Below are positions 53,914-63,918 of a stretch of 64,000 bases of DNA, in pieces; position 1 is the stretch's first letter, and every line of letters begins with the position of its first letter. The position numbers and the translations under genes were made by a program. Under the pieces are notes generated by a model. That model saw only the letters and a program-made list of their open reading frames with translations, did not search any database and had not been told where the DNA came from. This DNA is from DUML01 sp050949905 (GTDB lineage: Bacteria > Bacillota > Desulfitobacteriia > Desulfitobacteriales > Syntrophobotulaceae), in contig JBMNGP010000034.1 of NCBI GenBank assembly GCA_050949905.1, positions 62,001-126,000 of the forward strand, given 5' to 3'.

Positions 53914-56421
53914 ATGGGTTTTCTAAAAAACTTATTCGATGATAATGCTCGCGATATTAAGAAATATCAAAAGAAAGTAGATGTAATTAACAGCCTGGAA
54001 CCGAAGATCCAGCAGCTCACCGACAGTGAGCTGAAGGGCAAAACAGAGGAGTTCCGGCAAAGGCTGGCGCAAGGAGAAACTCTTGACGATCTTTTGCCGG
54101 AGGCTTTCGCGGTTGTTCGGGAAGCAGCCAAGCGGGTATTAGGCCAAAGGCATTACGATGTTCAGCTCATCGGCGGCATGGTCCTCCATGACGGCAGGAT
54201 TGCGGAGATGAAAACCGGGGAAGGTAAAACTTTGGTTGCTACCTTGCCAACTTACCTTAATGCTTTAACCGGACTAGGCGTCCATGTGGTTACGGTTAAT
54301 GATTACTTGGCTAAGCGTGACGCCGAGTGGATGGGCCGGGTTTATAATTTTTTAGGGCTGTCCGTAGGTCTCATTGTCCATGGGCTGACCCACGACCAGC
54401 GGCGGGAAAGCTATAATGCCGATATCACTTATGGTACCAATAATGAATTTGGTTTTGACTACCTGAGAGATAATATGGCTGTCCATCCTCGCGCTATTGT
54501 GCAGCGGGAATTAAATTACGCCATTGTGGACGAAGTTGACTCCATTCTCATTGATGAAGCCCGGACACCGTTGATTATTTCCGGCGAGTCGGACAAACCT
54601 ACGGAGCTTTACTACAGGGTGGCTAAAGTTATCCCCCGCCTGAAAAATGAGGAAGACTACCATGTCAATGAAAAAGACCGGGTTGTTACCCTGACCGAGA
54701 AAGGGATCTCCCGGGTAGAAACCATGCTGGGGGTTGATAATCTTTATGATGACCTCCATAATGAAGTTGCTCACCACGTTAATCAAGCCTTAAAGGCTCA
54801 TACGCTCTTTAGACGCGACCGGGACTATGTGGTTAAAGACGGCCAGGTTATTATTGTGGACGAATTCACCGGCCGCTTGATGTTTGGCCGCCGCTACAGT
54901 GAAGGCTTGCACCAGGCTATTGAAGCTAAAGAAAATGTAAAAATTGAAAAAGAGTCCCAGACTCTGGCTACAATCACGTTCCAGAATTTTTTCCGGATGT
55001 ATAAGAAACTGGCCGGAATGACCGGTACGGCCAAGACCGAAGAACAGGAATTTATGAACATTTACCGGATGGATGTGGTTGAAGTCCCTACCAATATGCC
55101 GATGATCAGGCGGGATATGCCCGATATTATTTATCGGACGGAAGAGGGCAAATTCCAGGCTGTTGTTGAGGATATCATCATGAGGCATGCTCAAGGCCAG
55201 CCTGTCCTGGTTGGGACAATTTCCATCGAAAAGTCGGAGAAGCTCAGCGAGATGCTGAAAAAGAAAGGTGTGCCGCACCAAGTCCTCAATGCCAAATTCC
55301 ATGAGCTGGAGGCTGAGATTGTGGCTAAGGCCGGCCAGGGAGGGATGGTCACAATCGCCACCAATATGGCCGGGCGAGGCACGGATATTGTCCTGGGCGA
55401 AGGGGTTAAAGAACTGGGCGGCCTGCATATCATTGGTACGGAAAGGCATGAATCGCGCCGGATTGATAACCAGCTGCGGGGCCGTTCCGGGCGGCAGGGT
55501 GATCCCGGTTCATCCCAATTCTACATTTCCCTCGAGGATGACCTGATGCGTTTATTCGGCGGGGACAGCATCGGCGGTATGATGGATAAGCTGGGGATGG
55601 ATGACAGTATCCCGGTGGAATCCAAGATTGTCAGCAAGAGCATCGAAAATGCCCAGAAGAGAGTAGAAAACCGCAACTTTGATATTCGGAAACATGTTTT
55701 AAATTACGACGATGTTATGAATAAGCAAAGGGAGATTATTTACTCTCAGCGGCGGGCGGTGCTCACCGGCGAAAACCTGAAGGAGCAAATCTTGGATATG
55801 GCCGATACCGTTATAGATGATGCCATTGCCCGCTACAGCAGCGACAGCCCTTACCCGGAAGAATGGAATTTGGTGAGCTTCCTGGATTATGTCGAAAATG
55901 TAATTCTTCCGGATCACGAGTTTACGGTGGAGCAAATTGGCAACCTGGCTAAAGAAGAAGTGGAAGAACTCCTCAAAAGCCGGGTGAGAGAGCATTACGA
56001 AAACCGCGAAGCCCAGTTTGGTTCCGAATTAATGCGGGAAATAGAACGGGCTGTGGTCCTACAGGTCGTCGATACCAGGTGGAAAGAACACTTGGATGCC
56101 ATGGACAGCTTGAAGGAGGGAATTGGCTTAAGGGCTTACGGCCAGAGAGATCCTCTGGTGGAGTATCGCAATGAGGCTTTTGAGATGTTCCAGGGGATGA
56201 TCGAGGCTATTCAGGAAGATGTTACGACCTATATTATGCGGGTTACTCCCCGGATTACCGCTCAGGCTCCGGAGCAACCGCAAAAGGTCTCCGAAAACCG
56301 TTATGAAGACACGGAAAAGGTTAAGAAACCTCACCGTGCTGCGGAACAGGTGGGACGCAATGACCCCTGCCCATGTGGGAGCGGGAAAAAATATAAAAAA
56401 TGCTGCGGCCAAAATAACTAG
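53914..56421 (+). CDS. secA: Preprotein translocase ATPase SecA
   Basis: An 835-residue motor that pushes unfolded preproteins through SecYEG. Walker A MKTGEGKT, VDEVDSILIDEARTPLIISG, TNMAGRGTDIVLG and the helical scaffold LNYDDVMNKQREIIYSQRR are present. The C-terminal zinc/SecB-binding SEC-C motif is NDPCPCGSGKKYKKCCG. ATG 53914 gives the family N terminus MGFLKNLFDDNARDIKK; the open 37-codon extension upstream is unsupported. Confidence 0.96.
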   Translation: MGFLKNLFDDNARDIKKYQKKVDVINSLEPKIQQLTDSELKGKTEEFRQRLAQGETLDDLLPEAFAVVREAAKRVLGQRHYDVQLIGGMVLHDGRIAEMKTGEGKTLVATLPTYLNALTGLGVHVVTVNDYLAKRDAEWMGRVYNFLGLSVGLIVHGLTHDQRRESYNADITYGTNNEFGFDYLRDNMAVHPRAIVQRELNYAIVDEVDSILIDEARTPLIISGESDKPTELYYRVAKVIPRLKNEEDYHVNEKDRVVTLTEKGISRVETMLGVDNLYDDLHNEVAHHVNQALKAHTLFRRDRDYVVKDGQVIIVDEFTGRLMFGRRYSEGLHQAIEAKENVKIEKESQTLATITFQNFFRMYKKLAGMTGTAKTEEQEFMNIYRMDVVEVPTNMPMIRRDMPDIIYRTEEGKFQAVVEDIIMRHAQGQPVLVGTISIEKSEKLSEMLKKKGVPHQVLNAKFHELEAEIVAKAGQGGMVTIATNMAGRGTDIVLGEGVKELGGLHIIGTERHESRRIDNQLRGRSGRQGDPGSSQFYISLEDDLMRLFGGDSIGGMMDKLGMDDSIPVESKIVSKSIENAQKRVENRNFDIRKHVLNYDDVMNKQREIIYSQRRAVLTGENLKEQILDMADTVIDDAIARYSSDSPYPEEWNLVSFLDYVENVILPDHEFTVEQIGNLAKEEVEELLKSRVREHYENREAQFGSELMREIERAVVLQVVDTRWKEHLDAMDSLKEGIGLRAYGQRDPLVEYRNEAFEMFQGMIEAIQEDVTTYIMRVTPRITAQAPEQPQKVSENRYEDTEKVKKPHRAAEQVGRNDPCPCGSGKKYKKCCGQNN

Positions 56422-56545
56422 GAAGCAGTTTCCTTGACCTGCGGGTTTAGTGGAAGCGGGCAATTCAATAGATATTAAATAACCTAGATATTAAAGAACC
56501 TGAGAGGTTAAACTAAAGTAAAAAGTTAGATTTGGAGTGGAAAAA

Positions 56546-57653
56546 ATGCTGACTGATTGGAAAAAGGATATTGAAAGCCTAAAAATGCGTTTGGCAGATT
56601 TGAGGGTTTCCCTTTGACTTGGCGGGAAGACTGGCAAAACTAGAGGAACTGGAAGCAGAAATTAACAGGGCCGATTTCTGGGATGATCCCGGGGCAGCCC
56701 AAAAGGTTATGCAAGAAGTGACCCGGCAAAAAGACAAAATTAACTTATATGACGGTCTAAAGGCCGAAATAGAAGATACGACAACTCTCTGGGAACTGGC
56801 TGTGGAGGAAAATGATTCTTCCCTGGAAGAAGAAATCGCAACTGCTGTAACCAAGCTCAAAAACCGTTTGGCTGAGTTGGAGCTGGACATTTTATTGAGT
56901 GACCCCTATGACAACAATAATGCCATCATAACCCTGCATTCCGGAGCCGGGGGTACGGAATCCCAAGACTGGGTGCAAATGCTCTACAGGATGTACGTTC
57001 GCTGGGGTGAACGCCGGGGCTTTAAGGTGGAAACCTTGGATTTGCTGCCTGGTGAGGAAGCGGGAATTAAAAGTGTTACTTTTTCCCTTGCAGGAGAAAA
57101 TGCTTATGGTTATGCCAAGTGCGAGAAAGGAGTGCACCGCCTGGTGAGGATCTCCCCTTTTGATGCCTCCGGCCGCAGGCATACTTCTTTTGCTTCCGTT
57201 GATGTTATCCCGGAGGTTAGTGAAGATATGGAAATAACCATAGACCCGGAAGACCTTAAGGTAGATACTTACCGGTCCAGCGGGGCGGGCGGCCAGCATG
57301 TCAATAAAACCAGTTCCGCAGTAAGAATGACGCATTTGCCAACCGGGATCATAGTCCAGTGTCAGAGTGAACGTTCCCAAATTCAAAACAGGGCTTATTG
57401 CCTGCGTATCCTGCAGGCCAAACTATTAGAAATGAAAAGGAAACAACAAGAAGAAGAACTATCGGAGATTCGGGGAGAATTGAATGAGATAGCTTGGGGG
57501 AGCCAGATTAGATCTTACGTCTTTCACCCCTACAGTATGGTTAAAGACCACCGGACTAATGTGGAAACCGGTAATGTGGGCGCCGTAATGGATGGGGAAA
57601 TCGATCTTTTTATTTCCGCCTGGCTGCAGCAGAAAGCCGGACAGAGCCATTAA
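56546..57653 (+). CDS. prfB: Peptide chain release factor 2, made by programmed +1 frameshift
   Basis: RF2 releases peptides at UGA and UAA codons. ATG 56546 opens a 23-codon zero frame that ends CTT TGA C (56612-56618) with an internal Shine-Dalgarno-like AGGG eight bases upstream, the classic self-regulating frameshift site. After slipping one base the frame continues DLAGRLAKLEELEAE to the end. The codon-recognition SPF lies in RISPFDASGRRH and the catalytic GGQ in SSGAGGQHVNKT. The site makes RF2 synthesis depend on RF2 shortage. Confidence 0.95.
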
Positions 57654-57783
57654 TACCGTAGAGAAAAACCTGCTCGCCAAGGCCAGGTAATAGGCCTGGA
57701 ATGCGAGAGTCTAAGCACTTACCGCTACTGGTGGGAAGAATAGATCAGCTAATAGTAATTATTCTTAGGAGGTAACAGCTACA

Positions 57784-58608
57784 ATGACCACAGTTATCGA
57801 GAAAATGGCCTGCAAGATCCGCCAGGATATTATCGAAATGCTGGTACCGGCCAAATCTGGCCATCCCGGTGGCAGCCTGTCTGCTGCGGATATTATGGCT
57901 GCCCTTTATTTTTCGGTCTTAAACATTGATCCGGCCAGACCGGACTGGCCGGAAAGGGACAGGTTCGTCCTCAGCAAGGGGCATGCTGCTCCGGTACTCT
58001 ATGCGGCCTTAGCGGAAAGGGGCTTTTTCCCGAGGGAAGAACTGCTGAAGTTAAGGCAGACCGGCCATTTCCTACAGGGTCACCCCGATATGAAAAAGAT
58101 CCCGGGTGTTGACATGTCGACCGGATCTCTGGGGCAGGGGATTTCGGCTGCCGCCGGGATGGCTCTGGCCGGCAAAATTGACCAAAGGGATTACAGGGTC
58201 TATTGTTTATTGGGTGACGGCGAGATCGCCGAAGGTCTGGTCTGGGAAGCCGCTATGGCTGCTGCTCATTATCAGCTGGACAATCTGGTGACTATTCTTG
58301 ATCATAACGGTCTGCAAATTGACGGCCGGAATGAAGAGGTGCTGAATTCTGCCCCCTTAAAACCGAAATGGGAAGCTTTCGGCTGGAATGTTTTAGAGGT
58401 TAACGGCCACAACATTGCAGAACTTCTAAATGCTTTTGAGCTGGCTAAAAACTTCAGCGGGAAACCTACGATGATCATAGCGGAAACTGTGAAAGGCAAG
58501 GGTGTTTCTTTTATGGAGAACGCGGTGGGCTGGCATGGAGCTGCCCCAAGTCCCGAAGAGGGCCAGGCAGCGCTGGCGGAGTTGAAAGGCGGGGAGATCA
58601 ATGACTAA
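57784..58608 (+). CDS. Transketolase, N-terminal subunit
   Basis: A 274-residue thiamine-diphosphate-binding half. GHPGGSLSAADIMAALYF, SKGHAAPVLYA, STGSLGQGIS and the GDGEIAEGLVWEA motif (metal/ThDP binding) are visible. Together with the next gene it forms an active split transketolase of the pentose phosphate pathway. ATG after TTAGGAGGTAACAGCTACA. It overlaps the next gene by 8 bp. Confidence 0.92.
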   Translation: MTTVIEKMACKIRQDIIEMLVPAKSGHPGGSLSAADIMAALYFSVLNIDPARPDWPERDRFVLSKGHAAPVLYAALAERGFFPREELLKLRQTGHFLQGHPDMKKIPGVDMSTGSLGQGISAAAGMALAGKIDQRDYRVYCLLGDGEIAEGLVWEAAMAAAHYQLDNLVTILDHNGLQIDGRNEEVLNSAPLKPKWEAFGWNVLEVNGHNIAELLNAFELAKNFSGKPTMIIAETVKGKGVSFMENAVGWHGAAPSPEEGQAALAELKGGEIND

Positions 58609-59572
58609 GAAAGTAACTTTTGCCGTCAATGACAAAATTGCTACCCGGGACGCTTACGGCAAGGCTTTGGTTGAGCTTGGCCGGGAGAATAAAGATCTGG
58701 TCGTGCTTGATGCTGATTTATCCAAATCAACCAAAACAGCTGATTTTGCTAAGGTTTTTCCGGAGCGTTTCTTTAACATGGGCATAGCGGAACAAAACTT
58801 AATTGGCTTTGCCGCCGGTTTAGCTGCAGCGGGGAAGATACCTTTTGCCAGTACTTTCGCTGTATTTGCTACCGGCCGGGCCTTTGAGCAAATCAGAAAT
58901 TCCGTGGCTTACCCGCAGCTTAATGTCAAGATAGCAGCTACCCATGCCGGTATCAGTGTGGGCGAAGACGGAGCTTCCCATCAGGCTGTGGAAGATTTAA
59001 GCCTGATGCGCGGCCTGCCTAATATGACCGTGCTGGTTCCGGCCGATGCCCAGGAGACTTACCAAGTCGTTAAAGCTGCCGCAGCTTATCAGGGACCGGT
59101 TTATATCCGCATGGGCAGGCTGGCTGTGCCCGTCCTTTTTGACGATAGTTACAATTTCTCGATAGGCAAGGCTAACATCCTAAGAAAAGGAAGCGATGTG
59201 GCACTTATCGCTAACGGCTTGATGGTCGGCGAAGCTTTAAGAGCGGCAGATAAGCTCCTGGAGCAAGGAATTGAAGCCGCCGTTGTCAATTGTGCTTCCC
59301 TGAAGCCTTTGGATAGTGAGACTATTATTGAGGTGGCTAAACAGACCGGGGCTGTGGTTACCGCTGAGGAGCACAGTATAATCGGCGGCCTGGGCAGTGC
59401 GGTAGCGGAAGTCTTAGGTGAAAATTATCCTGTCCCTCTCAGCCGGGTCGGTATTCAGGATACCTTCGGGGAATCCGGGAGGCCTGCTGAACTGCTGACT
59501 AAATACGGTTTGACCGCTGAGGATATTATTAAGGCTGCTGCGCATGTCTTAATCAGAAAAAACAGCATTTAG
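58601..59572 (+). CDS. Transketolase, C-terminal subunit
   Basis: A 323-residue pyrimidine-binding and C-terminal half of transketolase. NMGIAEQNLIGFAAGLAAAG, with the catalytic Glu, and HAGISVGEDGASHQAVED are diagnostic. The C-terminal domain includes TAEEHSIIGGLGSAVAEVL. It begins within the N-subunit gene; two terminators follow. Confidence 0.92.
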   Translation: MTKKVTFAVNDKIATRDAYGKALVELGRENKDLVVLDADLSKSTKTADFAKVFPERFFNMGIAEQNLIGFAAGLAAAGKIPFASTFAVFATGRAFEQIRNSVAYPQLNVKIAATHAGISVGEDGASHQAVEDLSLMRGLPNMTVLVPADAQETYQVVKAAAAYQGPVYIRMGRLAVPVLFDDSYNFSIGKANILRKGSDVALIANGLMVGEALRAADKLLEQGIEAAVVNCASLKPLDSETIIEVAKQTGAVVTAEEHSIIGGLGSAVAEVLGENYPVPLSRVGIQDTFGESGRPAELLTKYGLTAEDIIKAAAHVLIRKNSI

Positions 59573-59580
59573 CAATAATT

Positions 59581-59612
59581 AATGCCGGTTGCTAACAAAT
59601 TTGGCATTTTAA
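59581..59612 (+). terminator. First terminator after the transketolase genes
   Basis: AATGCC ... GGCATT followed by TTAAGTTTT. Confidence 0.55.
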
Positions 59613-59636
59613 GTTTTCTAATAGGGAAAAAATTCT

Positions 59637-59685
59637 AAACAGGGAAACAGGACTAAGCTTTGAGGACTGCGTTCCCTGTTTATTA
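59637..59685 (+). terminator. Second terminator after the transketolase genes
   Basis: AAACAGGGAA ... TTCCCTGTTT, a 10-bp stem followed by ATTATC. Confidence 0.65.
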
Positions 59686-59845
59686 TCGGTAAGGCCCAGT
59701 GATATTTAACTAAAAATGCTTATTTTACGGGAAAATGTTTAATATTTCTAGTTTTTTGTGAAAGGAAATTAAAGTAATATGTCGAAGTAAGAAATGGTGA
59801 ATTTGTTATATTACAGGATACGGAAACAACATATGGGAGGGCAGA

Positions 59846-60532
59846 ATGATCAAGCTAAAGAACGTGTCCAAGATTTATCCCAATGGAGCCAGAGCACTGC
59901 TCAATATTGACTTGAAGATAGCCAAGGGAGAATTTGTTTTCTTAGTAGGACCAAGCGGCGCCGGAAAATCAACCTTGATTAAACTCCTGTACCGGGAAGA
60001 AATGGCTACCCGGGGGCAGGTTTTCATAGATAACGTTAACCTGGTGAGACTTAAGCCTCGGGAAGTACCCCTGGTGAGACGGAATATCGGTGTTGTTTTT
60101 CAGGATTTCAAACTACTGCCGAATAAAACGGTCTTTGAAAACGTAGCTTTTGCCCAGCAGGTCTTGGGGAAAAATAAAAAGGAAGTAAAAGAAAATACTT
60201 TGCGCACTTTAGAATTAGTTGGTTTACTACGCAAAAAGGGTTCTTTCCCTTCCGAGCTATCCGGAGGGGAACAGCAGCGGGTGTGTGTAGCTCGCGCCCT
60301 GGTGAACCGCCCTAAAATTTTGATTGCCGACGAACCTACCGGCAACCTGGATATGGAAAATGCCCTGAGCATTATGCAACTACTTGATCAGATTAATAAA
60401 TTCGGGACGACGGTCGTCATGGCCACACATGCCCTGCACATTGTAGAGCTGATGAAAAAAAGAGTAATCCGGGTCGAAGAGGGGCAGATTGCGGAAGACA
60501 GCATGGGGGAGGCAAACAAAATTGGCATTTGA
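59846..60532 (+). CDS. ftsE: Cell-division ABC ATPase FtsE
   Basis: 228 residues. Walker A GPSGAGKST, signature LSGGEQQRVCVARAL, Walker B ILIADEPTGNLD, switch ATHALH (here the switch His is in THA). Works with FtsX to activate murein hydrolases at division or sporulation. ATG after GGGAGGGCAG. Confidence 0.94.
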   Translation: MIKLKNVSKIYPNGARALLNIDLKIAKGEFVFLVGPSGAGKSTLIKLLYREEMATRGQVFIDNVNLVRLKPREVPLVRRNIGVVFQDFKLLPNKTVFENVAFAQQVLGKNKKEVKENTLRTLELVGLLRKKGSFPSELSGGEQQRVCVARALVNRPKILIADEPTGNLDMENALSIMQLLDQINKFGTTVVMATHALHIVELMKKRVIRVEEGQIAEDSMGEANKIGI

Positions 60533-61406
60533 TTCACTGCGCTACATTATCCTGCAAGCCTTGGTATCTCTAAAAAGGAATATCTGGCTTAGCTTAGCTT
60601 CAGTGTTGACCGTGACTATTTCCCTGACTTTGCTAGGCAGCGCTATTTTTTTCCTGGCTAATACAACCCAGGTGGCTGAGACCTTTGAGTCTCAACTGGA
60701 GATTGCGGTTTTCCTGGAAAAGGATTACCCCCGGGAACAGCTCAGTGCTTTACAAAAGCAGCTGGAGCAAATGGCAGGGGTGGCGTCTGTTGTCCTAACT
60801 ACCCAGGAGCAGGCTGTTTGGCAATTTGAAGAGACCATGGGAACCGACTCCCTTTTGGAAGATCTGGGAGGTATTAATCCTTTTCCGGATAAGTTCACTA
60901 TAGCAGCTACAGAGGCCACCCTGGTCGAGGGGATTGCGATGGAGATAATGAATATTGACGGTGTCGCCAAAGTCCGCTATGGCCAAGGGATTCTGGAAAA
61001 ATTGATTGACTTTACTCACTGGCTGCGCTGGCTGGGAATTGCCGTTGTGGCTGCCTTCAGTTTTGCTTCGGTGCTGCTCATATCCCTCAGCATTAAAACC
61101 AACGTTAATTCCCGAGCTAAGGAAATTCAGATTATGCGTCTGGTTGGAGCCAGCAATGCTTTTATTAGATGGCCCTTTTTAATTGAAGGCCTACTAATCG
61201 GCATGGTGGGAGCCTTGGTGGCTATTACCGTGGTTGGCCTAGCTTATAACTGGCTCCTGCAGTACATTATTACTTCCCTGGCTTTTATGCCTATTGTAGC
61301 TAACCAGCAGTTCATTATTAATGTTTTACTGCTCATGCTTTTATGCGGGATGGCCATGGGGGGACTGGCCAGTGCCATTTCCGTACGAGCTTACCTGAAA
61401 TTTTAA
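60522..61406 (+). CDS. ftsX: Cell-division membrane protein FtsX
   Basis: 294 residues, four membrane helices, with the large outer loop between helices 1 and 2 (about residues 45-165) that contacts the hydrolase partner. N terminus LRYIILQALVSLKRNIWLSLASVLTV and RAKEIQIMRLVGASNAFIRWPFLIEG are typical. TTG 60522, eight bases after GGGGGAGG, is chosen; it overlaps the ftsE stop. Confidence 0.92.
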   Translation: MAFDSLRYIILQALVSLKRNIWLSLASVLTVTISLTLLGSAIFFLANTTQVAETFESQLEIAVFLEKDYPREQLSALQKQLEQMAGVASVVLTTQEQAVWQFEETMGTDSLLEDLGGINPFPDKFTIAATEATLVEGIAMEIMNIDGVAKVRYGQGILEKLIDFTHWLRWLGIAVVAAFSFASVLLISLSIKTNVNSRAKEIQIMRLVGASNAFIRWPFLIEGLLIGMVGALVAITVVGLAYNWLLQYIITSLAFMPIVANQQFIINVLLLMLLCGMAMGGLASAISVRAYLKF

Positions 61407-61511
61407 TAAAGTTAGGAAGTTTTTCAGCCGATATATAGGTGTCGACTTATATGAAACAGGGAGAAGAAGCAGTCGGCTTTTTTCCGGAAGACAGTTATTA
61501 GGAGGAGAAAA

Positions 61512-62642
61512 ATGTATCGTATGCCCAAAACCAAGACAATAATTATCGCTTTGCTGTTGGTTTTTGTCCTGGGATGCCCTGTTGCGGCCGACGATCTCAA
61601 TGACGCTATCCGCAAGCAGCAGGAAATTTTAAACCAGCAGAGCAGAGCTAACGGTCAGCTGAATAATCTGACTATCAAAGCTCAGCAAACCCAAAAACAA
61701 ATTCAACAGCTTACGAAGCAGATTTCTGCCGCCGAAATAGATCTGGAGAAAAAAGAAAAAGCTTATGCTCAAGCTCAGGAAGATGTTAAAGTCATTAAGG
61801 GCGAAGTGGAACAAAAACACAAAGAGCTGGAAGGCCGCCAGGATACTCTGCGCAAACGGGTGCGCTCCATCTATGAAGACGGCCAGGTCAGCTATCTGGA
61901 AGTCCTGTTCCAATCCACTGATATTTCCGACTTTATCTCCCGGATTGAATACTTAAGTTGTTTGGTAGAAAATGATCAGACTATCCTCAATGATATTCGC
62001 CTGCAGAAGCACGAGCTTGAAGAGAAGCAAGTTCAGCTTATTGCCAAGATGGAAGAAGCAGAAAAACTGAAAAATGAAGCCGAAGCTGCCAAGCAGTATT
62101 TAGCTTCCACCAAATCTAAAAAAGAGATTGCTTTGGCCGAAAATAAGAAAGATCAAGAAGCCCTGTTGATCCAGATTGAGAAACTGGAAAAAGACTCCAA
62201 GGAACTGGAGGCCAAAATCAGGGAATTGCAGAAGAATAATAAGGGCATTAATGGCTCAATCAGTGTTTGGCCGACCCCCGGCTATCAATATATCACCAGT
62301 ACCTTTGGTTACCGGATTCACCCTATTACCCGCAAACGGAGCCTCCATACCGGGGTTGATATCGGCGCTCCCAATCGGGCTAAAATAGTGGCAGCCGGCT
62401 CCGGCATTGTTATCTTCTCCGGCTGGTACGGTGCTTACGGTAATGCCGTTATTATTGACCACGGCAATGGCCTTTCCAGCTTGTATGGTCATATGTCTTC
62501 CCGTGCGGTTGCTTACGGTAAGGAAGTACTGCCCGGGCAGGTTATCGGCTATGTCGGCTCCACCGGCTGGAGTACAGGGCCGCATCTGCACTTTGAAGTG
62601 CGTAAAGACGGTGTTCCTACTACCCCTATGGCGTATTTTTAA
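61512..62642 (+). CDS. Coiled-coil M23 murein endopeptidase (EnvC-like, FtsEX partner)
   Basis: 376 residues. Signal peptide (about 1-26), two long coiled coils (about 30-110 and 150-245), then a LytM/M23 domain. Zinc and catalytic residues are intact: HTGVDIG (about 279), HGNGLSSLYGHM and HLHFEV (about 358). E. coli EnvC has lost these ligands, so this protein is likely a true hydrolase whose coiled coil is moved by FtsEX. It lies 105 bp after ftsX with AGGAGGAGAAAA before the ATG. Confidence 0.92.
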   Translation: MYRMPKTKTIIIALLLVFVLGCPVAADDLNDAIRKQQEILNQQSRANGQLNNLTIKAQQTQKQIQQLTKQISAAEIDLEKKEKAYAQAQEDVKVIKGEVEQKHKELEGRQDTLRKRVRSIYEDGQVSYLEVLFQSTDISDFISRIEYLSCLVENDQTILNDIRLQKHELEEKQVQLIAKMEEAEKLKNEAEAAKQYLASTKSKKEIALAENKKDQEALLIQIEKLEKDSKELEAKIRELQKNNKGINGSISVWPTPGYQYITSTFGYRIHPITRKRSLHTGVDIGAPNRAKIVAAGSGIVIFSGWYGAYGNAVIIDHGNGLSSLYGHMSSRAVAYGKEVLPGQVIGYVGSTGWSTGPHLHFEVRKDGVPTTPMAYF

Positions 62643-62693
62643 AGCAAAATTGGCATATACTTTATTTTAGTAGGAATTGGAAGGGGTAAATCA

Positions 62694-63875
62694 TTGTCAA
62701 AACAGGTAAATTGGAAAAAAGCTTTCTTACAGGCCGCAGCTGTCGGCCTGATCCTTTCTGTGGGATTTGTTTTCCTGGTGGGAGGATTTATTCTCCTTAA
62801 TTATGATAACCTGGGCAGGCTTTGCAAGATAGTTTATTTAATTGAAAGCCAGTATTTGGATGATACTCCCAGGGTTAAGCTGGTTGACGGTGCAATCGAA
62901 GGAATGGTCAGCGCCTTGGACCCCTACTCGTCTTTCCAGGATGCCGAGGAGAATAAAGCTTTAATGAATTCCATTAAGGGTTCTTTTGGCGGAATTGGCG
63001 TGCATATCAGTACAGCCGACCCCCAAAAATTGGTAGTTATGCGGCCGATTAAGGATTCGCCTGCGGAAAAAGCCGGGATCGAGGCCGGGGATGTCATTAT
63101 CAAAATTGATAATACCGATGTCTCCACTATCAGCCAAGATGAAGCTATCGCTATTCTGCGCGGCGAACCTGGCACTAAGGTGACAGTGGGAATCTACCGC
63201 CCCAAGACCAAAGCGGATTTTTCCGTGGAGCTGATCAGAGATAAAATTAATGTCCCGACGGTAGAAGGAACAACTTTGCCCGGCAATCCTGATATAGCCC
63301 TCATCGATATCTCCAGCTTCTCCTTGCAGACAGGGGATGAATTGGAAAGGGTCTTCGCAGATTTAGATATAGATAAATATAAAGGTTTTATTTTGGATCT
63401 GCGTTATAACTACGGCGGTGAGGTTAACGCCGCTATCAAGGTTGCCAGCCTTCTGGTCCCCCAAGGGGAGATTGTGCATATTGTCGATCGGCATGGGAAG
63501 ACCGAGACAAAAAAATCTACCGCGCAGTTTATCAATAAGCCTTTTGTAGTTCTGACTAACGAGTATACGGCCTCAGCAGCGGAGATTGTCGCCGGTGCCA
63601 TTAAAGATCATGGGAGCGGAACGTTAGTCGGAGTTAAAACATTTGGCAAGGGTGTAGTGCAAACGGTGTTCCCCTTGGACGGTATGACGAGTGTCCGCTT
63701 AACCACCAACAAATATCTTACTCCTCTGAAAAACGATATTCACCAAAAGGGTATTGAACCGGATGTTAAGGTTGAGCTGCAAGAAGGAGAAAAGCCGACG
63801 ATCATGCCTACCGAGGACATATTTGACAGCCAATTAGCTAAGGCTGTAGAAATTATTCAGGAGAAAATTAAATAG
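62694..63875 (+). CDS. ctpA: Carboxyl-terminal processing protease (S41, CtpA type)
   Basis: 393 residues. One membrane anchor (about 13-35), a PDZ domain (GGIGVHISTADPQKLVVMRP and on), then the S41 protease with the Ser-Lys dyad: Ser about 294 in EYTASAAEIV and Lys about 319 in KTFGKGVVQT. Acts outside the membrane on proteins with exposed C termini. Often follows ftsEX and the M23 gene, and CtpA proteases can trim murein hydrolases. TTG 62694 after GGAAGGGGTAAATCA. Confidence 0.93.
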   Translation: MSKQVNWKKAFLQAAAVGLILSVGFVFLVGGFILLNYDNLGRLCKIVYLIESQYLDDTPRVKLVDGAIEGMVSALDPYSSFQDAEENKALMNSIKGSFGGIGVHISTADPQKLVVMRPIKDSPAEKAGIEAGDVIIKIDNTDVSTISQDEAIAILRGEPGTKVTVGIYRPKTKADFSVELIRDKINVPTVEGTTLPGNPDIALIDISSFSLQTGDELERVFADLDIDKYKGFILDLRYNYGGEVNAAIKVASLLVPQGEIVHIVDRHGKTETKKSTAQFINKPFVVLTNEYTASAAEIVAGAIKDHGSGTLVGVKTFGKGVVQTVFPLDGMTSVRLTTNKYLTPLKNDIHQKGIEPDVKVELQEGEKPTIMPTEDIFDSQLAKAVEIIQEKIK

Positions 63876-63881
63876 CAGGAC

Positions 63882-63918
63882 AAGTGGGACAAGGGGACGG
63901 TTCTCTTGTCCCACTTTT
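63882..63918. repeat. REP-like palindrome, also the ctpA terminator
   Basis: AAGTGGGACAAG (63882-63893) and CTTGTCCCACTT (63905-63916) are exact complements around GGGACGGTTCT, followed by TT. The core GGGACAAGGGGACGGTT resembles REP-type elements seen in many Firmicutes, sometimes mobilised by REP-associated transposases. The resemblance is from memory. Confidence 0.7.

Noticed and set aside
56594..56618. In-frame TGA in prfB as evidence of a pseudogene
   Set aside because: The CTTTGAC context with upstream AGGG is the known programmed frameshift, and the downstream frame is fully conserved.
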